From Litoditis marina (Eukaryota > Nematoda > Chromadorea > Rhabditida > Rhabditidae), in NCBI GenBank assembly GCA_964036275.1, contig OZ038438.1, forward strand, positions 16,599,720 through 16,663,719: a DNA stretch of 64,000 bases. The letters are read 5' to 3'. The notes beneath the pieces were generated by a model that was not told where the DNA came from, did not search any database, and saw only the letters and a list, made by a program, of their open reading frames with translations. Of this stretch, positions 26,202-37,555 are shown piece after piece (within the stretch, counting starts at the first letter, position 1; every line of letters starts with the position of its first letter). A program made the translations under genes and the position numbers.

Positions 26202-26263
26202 ACAATCGCCCCCCCCACCCAACAACTGTGTATAATCGCCCCCCAAGGGTGGGGGGCGATTGT
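26202..26263. repeat. C/G-rich inverted repeat
   Basis: ACAATCGCCCCCCCCACCC (26202-26220) is inverted as GGGTGGGGGGCGATTGT (26247-26263). Related C-rich units lie between the arms and just after them (GGGTGGGGAACAATTGT). This stands out sharply from the AT-rich surroundings. It lies about 560 bases upstream of the ERGIC2 start. Confidence 0.65.
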
Positions 26264-26800
26264 AGTACGGGCCCTTTTCAACCCATTTTCGACCAGGGTG
26301 GGGAACAATTGTAAACTACTCCCCTGCTTTGCAGTATCATTGCGCACAGAATCGAATAACAACGAATACCTATATAGTTATTAGTTCAGGTGTGTCTGTA
26401 TTTGGTTCTTCAGGCAACAGGTTTTTAGCCATTGGTACGTTCCAGTTCTCTGATAATTATATGTTGAAACTGTCTGATAGTTGTTGAGCACTGCTGTTCT
26501 CCCAAGAATTACTTAATATTCATAAGTAGCTATGAAAACCCGCGTTTCGTACTGTCGTTATATTTTTTTGACTTTGGCGCGGGTACATTCAATCGCAACA
26601 CCCTGGTTTTACAGCGTACGATGTATGCCTCGTCGGTAATTATTTTAATGCGCTTTATTTTTTTATCGTCAACTTTGTTTGAACTTTACCTCTTTTACTT
26701 AATTGTTATCAGTTTTAGGATTTTAGGATTAGATGTTTTCTTTCAGAGTGTGTTGTTGGTTTATTAAAAAAATTAGCTGATTTTCGGGTGTGTAAATTAG

Positions 26801-26820
26801 ATTTGTTCAGGCGTCAAATC
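26801..26820 (+). promoter_or_regulatory. Possible spliced-leader acceptor before ERGIC2
   Basis: ATTTGTTCAG ends at 26810, ten bases before the ATG at 26821. No upstream coding exon is needed, so this acceptor-like site is best explained as a trans-splice site. Confidence 0.45.
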
Positions 26821-29800
26821 ATGGATATAGATTCTACTGGCATTCGAAAACGAAGAACCGGAATCACGAAAATTGTAGAAGACCTAGACATATTTGAAAA
26901 AGTTATCGACAACGTAAAAGAAGAGAAGAAGGCGTCGTCAGGCTTGAGTAAGTTATTCTATTTTCTCTTGTAAACTGGTTGTCAACCATAACTCCATACT
27001 AGAATGGGATGAGATATGTTGTGTTGTTCTTTTCATTTCGTTATTGTCACCTACTTTCCTTCTCACATACCAAACCAAGTTTTCTTGTTTTCTTCATTTA
27101 CACAACTTGGGTAATATGATGCAGACCGTAATTTTTCATTCGAGCGTTGCATATTTTGATCTATCTGTTTGGGTTCACTGAACTATTCTTTCATATAATG
27201 TTTATCTTTGATAAACCTATTATGTTATGACACTTCTACATTGTGCTTTTGAAATATTTTAATTTACAGTTTCTGTAATTTGCTTCTCACTTATCTTCTT
27301 GCTGGTGTGCGGAGAATTGTGGAATTTCTTCAAGGGAAAAAGGGAGTACGAATATCGCTTCGATGTCGATACAGCACTAGATACGTAAGTTTAAGTTTCT
27401 TGAGTTTCTCTCTCAACTAATATTGTAGTTATTACGCTTGCAAGTTTAGCCTACTATTAAGCGTTGAAAATCTATTTCTTTATCACCGAAAACCGATTTT
27501 TAAGGGCGTGCACCTCATTTTGACCAGAATTTATCATCTTAGTTTGATATAGTTATACTCAATGTTATTTTGATCACTGATTTCGTAATTGAAGCCATCA
27601 CCCCAATCTAAACGCATTACGTCTACATACGCCTCTCCGAACGTAGTTAAACACATTATCGTGTAAATTAGAATCGCGAAGTAGTAACTGGCGAACTTCG
27701 TACGGAATGAACGGTAAATCAACCAAACTAAGCTTAAATCACAGTTTTTGTGGAGTCGCGAGAATTTTACCTGATGAGATGAGTGACTCTTGGATGCAAA
27801 AAAAAAACAATATACAATATCTACACCCACTGTTGAAACTTTTCCGAGGGTTTCATTTTTTGTTGTAGAAAGCTGACGACTTTAGTCTTTTTCAGTATGC
27901 CCATGCTAGATGTGGATTTGGTAGTTGCCACTGCTTGTAATAATCTGGCAGTGGTTTCTTCAATGGATAACAGTGGTGGTTTATTTGCACCTATTCAGGA
28001 GACTATTCAAAAGGATCCCACCAGGTCTGTCGCCTTACTCTGCTTTCTTTTCAATTTCATCCTTTGTGCCATTCTCCAGATCTCCAGTAGTATAAGCTTA
28101 AGTAAAGTAGCCTGGAAACATGACCCATCAGAATGGTTTTTTGTTCTGCACCGGGTTCCCAGTCCGAGTTCATCAGGTTTGAATGATTAATGAACTGAGA
28201 ACACCTATAATCGAAATTTGATATCGTTAATCTTTGCGCAATGAAAATACATAGTGTAGTCCTTAACATCTACGAAGAGTAGCTTCTAGCAGGTTGCTAG
28301 GGGCAGCTTTCTTCACTTTGAAACTTACCAACTCAGCCTCACTCTCACTCGTTTGTTGTTTTTTAATAACTGTCAATAGATTTGAGTTCACGGACGAAGA
28401 ACAGCTCTATTGGACGGTACTTCGTCACGCTCACGCCCAAATGAATTATGAAGGAATGAGAGGATTGGAAGAGGTATTTTACCATCAATTGTTGAAATGC
28501 CTAAAATGATTGAATATGGGAATTGGGAAATCGTGCGCGTTTTATGACTGCAAAGTTTCTTCAATTTTTTTTGGAATATCTCGAAATATTTTATTTGTAT
28601 TTGTGTTCCGCGACCTCCTCTAAACCTGTGAAATCACCCAGTTTTCAACAAATAACCCACTATTTTGTCTAAAAACAGACCCCTTACTTATTGACAAAAA
28701 TTGTTCGGGACCCTCTTTCAAAAGTGAGCTCTTGGCGGTATATGATTCTGACATTGATCACCCGACAATGTCCGCGCATGGAGATGTAGATTTAATCTCC
28801 GTTTTTCATGCGTCGTTCACAGGAATCTCGATCGATTCGATAATCGAGAATAACCATTTAAAACTAAAACGAGCATTGGCTCTTTGTTTGTATCGAATGA
28901 AAGGTGTAGTGTTATTTTGTTTATATTCATACTAATTCATACTAACACCGATCCATTAAGTATTGTGCGTTGTCACGTTCACGTTGAAATAAATTGGTGT
29001 ACTGAATTGCCTAGCTCGCGCCAACCTCCAATTATGGCTTTCAAGTAGAAATTTTTTGCTTTCGTTCAAACACGACGATTATCTTTCCTCTAGCGAATAG
29101 TAATCTCAATTTTACATGTATGTGTTCGAAATAATTAGATATGGGAAAATGTATATGTGAACGAATGCGGTATTAGTAGTATTACTTCTAGCTGATATTG
29201 TCCTAATTATTCGTTCCGATTCGTTTGTCTAGACATTTTTTTCTCTTTCCACTGTTCTGCCTACGTGAACCTTATCTATGCGCGGCTATCGAACATAACT
29301 GATATAGTGATGTGATAAAGATAATTTAACAATAGATTCACGTGATAGTATTATGTGGACCGACTTCAAATTGTAGGCACTGTTCGATCTAGTTTCCGTC
29401 CCCTCAGAAAGTAGTTAGTTTTGTTATATGTTGCCACAATTTAATTGATTGCGGAGAATTCTATACTAATCCCGTCCCGGTTTTTATTCTCTATCTTACC
29501 GGGTTTTTGAACGTTGGTAAAAAAAATTATAGATTACTCTAGTAGTCTAGTAGATAACGGTTAATTTCCTCCTGAATCAAAAGGAACCTATTCTTACCGA
29601 ACCAGTCGTCTCAGGAACGATCCAAGTTTGAACCAACTACCAACATAGGTTAATACGAACCAACGGAAGCGATTCGTCTTGAAAAATTACTCCACTAAGT
29701 AACTTTCTTTTGGTTCCGTGCCGGTTTGAGATTGTTTCGGGAAGAAAGTGACTGTCGGTTGGTAACATAACAGGTTACTCTTCAATGTAACGCAAAACAC

Positions 29801-32298
29801 GGTTTTTACTTTTTACCGTCAGTTTCAAGGTTTCAACCGAGTTCTGGTTTCTGGTTGTTTTCAGGTTACCTGAGGTAGGTAACTTGACTGAATGATTACG
29901 TTTCTAATTTTTGTATTTTTGTTGATTGTGAATTGTGATTGATGAATTTTGCAGCTACAATACATAGATGGAGATGTAGAAGATACATTAGAATACCTGG
30001 CGGATAAGAAACAGAAGGAAGAGGCCCAACACATAGAGGAGGAAAGAAAAGAGAAAGGCAAGGACAATGCCGACCAGGGAGGAATCGTACGTTATTCATT
30101 CATCTAGTTATCCTCGACCCTACGTGACTTACGTCTTATGAACCTATCTGTCTATCTGGTATGTTTTACTTCACAATTCTATATGCTATAATGTTACATG
30201 CCGTTCTTCATCTACTACTACTTTATATTTCCAGGTGTTCATGGTTGGAAATGGAATGGGAATGTTTCAACTAGTAGCTTCAAATGGAGTTGATGAAGGT
30301 ATGTTTCACAGGTTTCACTCTGGAGTATTAACTCGCTTTCATTTGTTTTGGTTGCAAAATTGGGTTAATGCTGGCCGCCCCGCTGCCGGAAGATTTTCGA
30401 TCCTATGTGTTGTACTTAGTAGTCGAACTCATTTTGGTTGAACCGATATTTTGATCCCCCCCCCCCCCCCCCCACAAGTTGTGATGCGGGCGAAAAGAAA
30501 CATGTTTTGTTGAGTTGAATTATCTATCGTTCCTGGAATAGTAAAATCAGTTGTGAGAGGCGATCGGTCTTCGTTGGAGATCGTGATGATTTCTGCCCTA
30601 ACTCCATCTTTGTTTAAGGTACGGCTTGTCGCGTCCATGGAAAGTTCGCTGTACGCAAAGGAAAGGAAGAAAAAATAATGATTTCGATCGGGAACGGTTT
30701 AGGTGGTGTATTCGCTCATATGGAAGGATCTCAGCAAAGTGAGTTGTGCGATGTGTCTTTGTTATCCATCACCGATTGATTGTGCTTGCTCTATCACTTT
30801 CCTCCTCTACATTATGTATATGGTTCAATTGTTACCTGCTTTGATAGCTAGGTACACGTAAAATATCTTTAACAACAGTTCTCAACCTCTGAATGAATGA
30901 ACATATTCCTATTATATGTGAAAAGATCCTTAATTAGATTCTTTAAATGTATTTACAGAAGGGAATATCTCGCATCGAATTGAGAAGTTCAATTTCGGTC
31001 CGCGTATAAATGGGCTCGTCACCCCTCTTGCTGGTGGTGAACAGATTTCGGAAAACGGTAGGTATATCCTTGTTTTGTTTTTCATGTTTTGAAACGAATC
31101 CCTGCTTTTTCAGTTGCCGATTTCCTTTGAAGATAATCTAGTTACTCGTACTATGCGATTCATGGCTCATCTTCTAAATAACTATTTCCAGGCCAAGATA
31201 TTTATCGGTACTTCATAAAAGTTGTGCCTACCAAGATTTTCCGTGGTTTCTTCGGAAGATTCACAATGGCGTATCAGTATTCTGTGACTTTTTTAGTAAG
31301 TTCCATAAATATACTCAGCACTTTTCTTCAGTCACCTATTCTATGACATTCAAATATTCTTAACTTTCTGCTCAACTGGACTGGGGGAAATCATTATTGA
31401 ACCTCTCATTCTCAATTTCTAACATCTTTTCTCGAACTTCTGGAAATTCTGTAAAACTCGAGAGCGGTCCCAAAACTGGTTTTATCGTAAAGGGATGTTA
31501 AAGGGGGGGGGGGGGGGGTGTTATAAAATTGCTTATAAATCGCGAAATACTTATTTTGTTTCGTATGTGTCCTTGGTTTCAGAAAAAGCAGTTACAAGAC
31601 GGTGAACATAGTCATGGCGGGATTCTGTTCGAATATGAGTTCAGTGCGACAGTTATCGAAATTAGAGAAGTCGTTGCGTGAGTTGTTTTTGTTTTTTTAA
31701 CTACTTTTACATACATTCAGACACTTACCTGTCAACTTAACTCATTTACATTACTTTTTGATCAGTATACTTTCATTGAGGTATAGAACATTAACGATGG
31801 ACTCTTTTTATCGATCAATGATATTGATATCCATACAACTTCTGTTTTGATTAGCTTTACGGATATTGTAGTGTCAAGTGCAATGCCCGCCGGATAGGCT
31901 GTGGGTTTCTACTTTTGCTCACATCCGCTCGGTGTTTGATAAGTTCCAATGATTGAACAGTGGAAAGCTGGAAAAGTCTTAAAGGTCTGTACATAACTAA
32001 GATACCTTTGACGGGGCCCATTAGGATACAGAGCGAGTTTCAATAGCGTTATCTGGTAGTTTAGACACCTACGGTTGCGTTGCTGTGATGTTTGTTCTTG
32101 ATGTTTCTCATTTGAAGGTCACTGTTCACGCTGCTCTTGCGACTCTGTTCGGTGGTCGGTGGAGTCTATGCGACGAGTAATATTCTGAACACGCTTGTGC
32201 ATGTGGTGTTACGTTGTTTTCGATCCTCTATGACTTCATCCGTTCCTGTTCCCGAAGACAAAGTTTCCTTGATAGACGCTAATCTACGAGTTCATTAA
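26821..32298 (+). CDS. ERGIC2: ERGIC2 (ER-Golgi intermediate compartment protein 2, Erv41-like)
   Basis: Eleven exons join in frame to 419 aa: 26821-26947, 27270-27384, 27896-28024, 28380-28473, 29955-30086, 30235-30298, 30619-30738, 30959-31057, 31192-31295, 31583-31677, 32118-32298. ERGIC2/Erv41 is a two-membrane-pass protein that cycles between ER and Golgi in COPII/COPI vesicles. Visible features are the cytosolic N-terminus with VEDLDIFEKV, a first membrane helix (ISVICFSLIFLLVCGEL), a lumenal core with ACRVHGKFAV, NISHRIEKFNFGP and YRYFIKVVPT, and the C-terminal helix around LRLCSVVGGVYATSNIL. The insert after residue 150 (EEAQHIEEERKEK) is highly charged and longer than in human ERGIC2 (377 aa). 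Acceptors of exons 7 and 11 are AAG rather than CAG/TAG. Confidence 0.93.
30456..30473. repeat. C18 homopolymer run
   Basis: About 18 consecutive C on the plus strand in ERGIC2 intron 6. A G run of about 16 lies in intron 9 (31503-31518). Confidence 0.9.
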
Positions 32299-32509
32299 CA
32301 CATTTCATTGTAGCTACCTGTTTGTACTTTTTATTTATTGTTATGTATTTCTAGGATAATATTCCTTATTTATTATATTGGCATTCTTCTTAATAACTGA
32401 GTCTATATAGCTTTATCATACTCATATATACTGTTCATTGTTCAAAAGTTGTGATAGCTTTCGTTGGTGTTTTTTTTTCGTTTTTTTTCAACGGGTTGGG
32501 GTCTGCAAG

Positions 32510-32535
32510 AATAAATTGTCTTTCAAATGAATAAA
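32510..32535 (+). terminator. Two AATAAA polyadenylation signals after ERGIC2
   Basis: AATAAA occurs at 32510-32515 and 32530-32535, about 210-230 bases after the ERGIC2 stop and just over 110 bases before the acceptor of the next gene. Confidence 0.55.
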
Positions 32536-32637
32536 AAAACTGTTTTATTCACACAGTTTCCCTGTATACGCATATCTCTGCTTAAATTGCACTTGTACAT
32601 CATCACAATGTAATTGTGTAATTGAATTCACATTTGT

Positions 32638-32652
32638 ATGTTTCAAGGCACA
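32638..32652 (+). promoter_or_regulatory. Possible trans-splice acceptor before the carrier gene
   Basis: ATGTTTCAAG ends at 32647, five bases before the carrier ATG at 32653. The short distance to the ERGIC2 3' end suggests a downstream operon gene receiving a spliced leader. The AAG ending matches several cis acceptors in this window. Confidence 0.45.
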
Positions 32653-35600
32653 ATGGGGCGGGAGGATCAGGCAAAGCACTTTTCGTTAGTTTTTTTTCTT
32701 CATTTCTCTTGATATGTTCAAGTTATACTAGGGACCTGTATTGAAGGATTGTGCTTATTGAGTCGTTTCTATATTATATTTTGTTTTTTAGTTTATTAGT
32801 TTGGCGCAACATATAGTGGTATATGAAATATCAATTGTTGATTTCTTATTGACAGCCTGACTGCGCGAGTATTCGTAATAGAACCGATCTAATCAAAAGT
32901 GGTTAGTAATTAGAAAAAGTCAACAATTTGCAAAATGTTCTGAATAGTTCGAAACCTAGCTCAGCTCACATTATGTGTTGTAGAAAATTAGCCCATCCTT
33001 TCTAGGATTGGTATGCACTTTCTTGTTATTAAGGTTGTCGAACTGTTATAGATATGGTCCAAAAATCCTGAATGGCGGTTTCGCGGGAATCGTTGGAGTA
33101 ACTTGCGTCTTCCCTATAGATTTGGTGAAGACCCGCCTGCAAAACCAACGTATTGGACCTGCCGGGGAGGCACAATACAGAGGAATGTGAGTAGTATTCT
33201 ATTTCATACATTTTCATTCATACGATTTCACGAAGTTAGTTTTTAGTCAACTAGTTGAATAATAACCATGTCCTTCCCTAACCGAATCGGGTACCAGTTA
33301 CATGACAATCAAACGACTAGGTCAAACAATCACAAAAACAATCAAATGTCTGCTTGCGAAAAGCCTGCTTGTTCATTGCCAGTTCGAATCGAACTATTGT
33401 GATTCAAATAGAAACAAGTCGAACGTGTTTTTAGCAATCAATATGACTAGAAACTAGTTTCGATTTATCAATCAGTTACTGTAAATTATTTGCAACGATG
33501 GTTATTTTATTGTTGGCAACAAATTGCTATCAAATGCGATGCAGCTGGTTGTAACAATAATTCGATCCTCAGTTGTATGAATATATTTTAGTGCCGATTG
33601 TGCCAAGCAGACCTGGAAGTCGGGGGGTTCATCTCTGTTTGCTAGGGTAAGTTCCATAGGACCTTAGTAAGAATTAAGATTTAGGGCAAACTATTGGTGA
33701 ATTGGATTTTGAAGGTAATGTGGCCAAGTGCTGTTAGAAGTTCCCTTTGATTATTTCACTTTCTCAGCTAGTATTGAGTACTTTCTAATTAGAGAAACTC
33801 TTCAATAAAGGTTGGCACCAACTTCCATTTGCCAATAAAGTCACATTTTCATCTCAATAGGTTCTAACCGACTCTCATATGTCAATTTAGTCACATGTTG
33901 ATCCCATGTCATTTTTCACTTTCATACATTTTTAGGTGAGTGCACTTTATTCTGGATCAGCTGTAAATATTCTTCTGATCACACCCGAGAAAGCCATCAA
34001 ATTGGTTGCAAATGATTACTTCCGTCATAAACTGAGTACTCCTGGAGAAAGGTAATGCTTTGCACATTGAGTAGTGTTTACGACGATTTCTAATATATTT
34101 GTGAAACTGTTGATAGATTAGATTCACATACTATGTTTTGCATTTTGCACCGTTAGATACTTGATTCAACTTTTCAGGAATCTGTCTCTGAGTAGAGGAA
34201 TGGTTGCTGGTGGACTGGCGGGAATGTTCCAGATTATTGTTACCACACCTATGGAGCTCTTGAAAATTCAAATGCAAGATCAAGGAAGAACTTTGGGTTA
34301 GCTTTCTCGTTAGGTGATATTTCAGATGAAAATAGTTATGTCAATTGCCCTATATAAAAAGTTCGGGTATAAAGTTGAAGTTTTAGGAATTGATGTAATG
34401 AATTAGGAATCGATGTAATGAACTTGTTTTCTATGGTCTATGCCCAAACAGCGTAAAAAGTACTGATGAAAACTAGTAGTCTTAACGCGAAGACGTTTCG
34501 GTGCATTCATGGAATATCATCAATTCCTTTTAAGCGCCTGGTCAGAAGAAGTTGACAGCCATTGAATTGACGTCGAAGCTCTTGAAACAGTATGGAATAG
34601 CTGGGCTCTACAAGTGAGCTTCTTTCCGGTTTTTTTTTTCAATTATTTCTATTTATAGCTCATACAATTCAAAATCCATTCAGGTAGCCATATTGAATGG
34701 ATGTGGCTCATCACAGAAAGAGAAAATATGAGGTGGAAACCTGGAAACACATTATTTTATTCAAACTAATTGTAGGGGTCTCGGCTCTACATTTGCCCGT
34801 GATGTGACCTTCTCCATGATGTATTTCCCTCTCTTCGCCTACCTTGATTCGCTTGTGAGTTCATTTCAGTTCGTTTCAACTATTATTAAATCAGTTGCTC
34901 TCAGAATTCACTGAATCTAGCATCAGTCTTCTTCAGTCTTACGGGTTGTGTGAAATTCTTGATTTTTTTCAATTGTTCAATATTTATTTCACAGGGTCCC
35001 CGAAAGTCGGATGGAAGTGGGGATGCAGTATTCTGGTGTTCGTTCGTTTCTGGTTTGACTGCCGGAGCATCATCTTCTCTAATGGTTACCCCACTCGATG
35101 GTTAGTATATAAATATATTTCATTTTATATACCGGTTTGTATACACAAAATAATCATGTCCTTAGTTTTACGGTTGAACATAACGTTTACCTAGAATAGC
35201 TAGTAGATGAAACCAATTTTCATTGTCATTTGAATGCTCGCTTGGCTTCGTTTCAGTTGCTTATGATTTTTTGAATTTCAGTGATCAAAACAAGAATGCA
35301 AACCCTGAAGAAGGGCGCCAACGAAGTACAGTACAAGAACATCGCAGATGCCTTCGTGTGAGTACCCGTTTTAAGTATTTTCAGTGAAATTTCATGCTTG
35401 TGAGTGAAAAAAAGGCGACTTTTCCTGTTAGTCTTGAGAAGAGTAGATTTTCTTTTTTCTTCAACTTTGTAGAAATTCTTCAACTTTGCTCGAATGGTGC
35501 ACGGATTCAAATTTTAGAACCGTTCCAGAGACATCATGCAGTTTATAAAAACAATATGTGCGCCTTTTTTGCTGCAATTGCAACTGTTCTCGACTACAAA

Positions 35601-35783
35601 ATTTGGAAAACATGTTCACTTATTTCTAGTCATATCCTGAAGACGGAAGGTCCGAAGGCGTTGTACAAGGGAGCTGCTTGTCGTATGATGGTAATGGCTC
35701 CCTTGTTCGGTATCGCTCAAACCGTGTACTACATAGGTGTTGCTGAGAAGGTATTGGGGCTCAAGAAAGATTCACACGTGTAG
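32653..35783 (+). CDS. Mitochondrial glutamate carrier (SLC25A18/SLC25A22 type)
   Basis: Ten exons join in frame to 316 aa: 32653-32684, 33052-33186, 33592-33646, 33936-34051, 34178-34296, 34535-34613, 34776-34854, 34995-35100, 35282-35357, 35630-35783. It is a six-helix inner-membrane carrier exchanging glutamate/H+ between cytosol and matrix. The three repeats show the signature PxDxxKTR or its variant: [13 protein letters not shown] (first), [13 protein letters not shown] (second, with Glu and Ile as in the human glutamate carriers) and [13 protein letters not shown] (third). [19 protein letters not shown] and [12 protein letters not shown] are almost the same as in human SLC25A22 (323 aa). 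No EF-hands are present, so it is not the aralar type. The first 11 residues come from a tiny exon with donor GTTAGT. Probably co-transcribed with ERGIC2. Confidence 0.95.
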
Positions 35784-37555
35784 AATATTTAGTTTCCCAG
35801 CTTCAGATTCTGATATGTTTCATATTTTTACTTTGCCAAGTTTCATCGTTTCACCCGTTCTTTTTATGTAGAAATTATTACAAGATATTCAGTCTATTGT
35901 ATAAATCAACGTTTTGCCAAATTGTCAATGTTTTATCGTTTCAAGTTATGCACCGTTTTACCCTTTGAATTTTTATCCAGCTTCTATCACTGTGAATTTG
36001 CCAGGCATCCTTATTCATAGGTTTTACTTGTAATTGTAATTTTAAGGCGATTAGGTGACACTATGTTTTAGACATACAGGTTTGATTATGGGATATAGTT
36101 TATAGTTTTAGATGTTCTATTCGAGTTTGTTCTTCATCTGCAGTGAACTGTTGAGCTATCATGTTCTTTTTCAGTGTCTAAATGAATGTGGTAAGAATCA
36201 AAAAGAGTTCCCTTGCTTCTTTCCTTTTACAACAAATTGGTAAAAGAGTTTAAAAACAACCATTTTCACCTAAAAATTTTGTCTGCGTAGTGTAGTGCAA
36301 CTTTCATAGGATTATCATTCGAGTATTTTCTCCGTGGTAAAGTAAAACAACCAATTGACTGATAGCGCCGAAGTTTTTGTGGTGAGTACCGGTAACCGCC
36401 GCAAATGACCTGAGAGCAAAGTTCGATTATTCGCCTGAGCTTTGCTGAGGAACACTGGCTATGTATTGGGCGGACTGCAACCAAACTCCAATGATGTCGC
36501 TTTGGGAACAACACAAGTAGTTGGTGGTGATTTACAAATCATCCAAAGTTAACTACTCTCTTCCTATGTGATTCTGAGATTACACGTAGGAAGCGGCAAG
36601 TCTAGCTGTGACATGAAGAAGTTCCAGCCAGCCAGCTTTATCGAATTGACGACAGAATTGCTATAGAACCTCTCTAAATTTGACGATTGAGTTATTATTT
36701 TGATCCAGATAGAAGTTGATAAACAAATGAAAAACATTAATTGGAACGTCTTTTTCGATCCAGTATTGTAATGTTGTGCTGGAAACATTTTTTTTTGATA
36801 ATGTATAACTTTTTCAGCCAACAATTGTTAGAAAGCTTCATTTGTGAACATGAACACCTGAATGCAGATAACCTGCATAAGGAGTGACATGTTAAGAGTG
36901 ACAACAGTATGAAGAATAATGAAATGTAATGGTACAAGAAGGTGATATGTCATGGTGAAGGAAAACGGGTTTGGAGATTAGGAATATACAGAGACGGTGG
37001 TCATGTTAGCACAACCGTTAGAAATTAATCTCACAAACTGGATTAAAAGTTAAATGAGTAGGAAGCTAAAACATGGTTAATTCTGCTAGCTCTGTAAGGA
37101 GTAGAGTGGAAATGTGTGGGGCGAATCACCGGTAGACGAGAAAGCACTAGGAGGAAGGAAATCACGAGAAACTGCTGCAAGCCTGTTCGGTATGACCCAT
37201 CACTCGCAGTTGCTGAAAAGCAAAACTAAAAAAATCTAATCTAAGCGGACCCTAAACTCACATACTGTCCCAGTACTGTAGATTACGTAACACTATGATT
37301 ATTTACACTGATGTAGATAGGTATTAAACTCTGCAAATACATTCAACTATAATTATTACACTACTCGAACCGATTCAATATTTCGCTTTAGTTGTTGAAA
37401 AAAGCGAACATAGCCATAAAAAAATTTGTTCGATTGTTCAATTTTAGCGTTGAGAGGATGCAGTGCAAACATCCAATGAATTCGCCAGCTAGATGGGACA
37501 TGCTCTGAGAACACAGCAGAAGTTTAATAAAAGCTTCGAAAGCACAAAAATTGAA
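35784..37555. other. Intergenic stretch between convergent genes
   Basis: It holds the 3' ends of the plus-strand carrier gene and the minus-strand Smad gene. Frames of 66-86 codons on the minus strand between 36.2 and 37.0 kb lack splice signals or family resemblance. I see no gene here. Confidence 0.6.

Noticed and set aside
28732..28935. 67-codon plus-strand frame inside ERGIC2 intron 4
   Set aside because: It resembles protein, but the flanking exons already join in phase and match ERGIC2 without it. It has no family match, so I treat it as chance or at most an unproven alternative exon.
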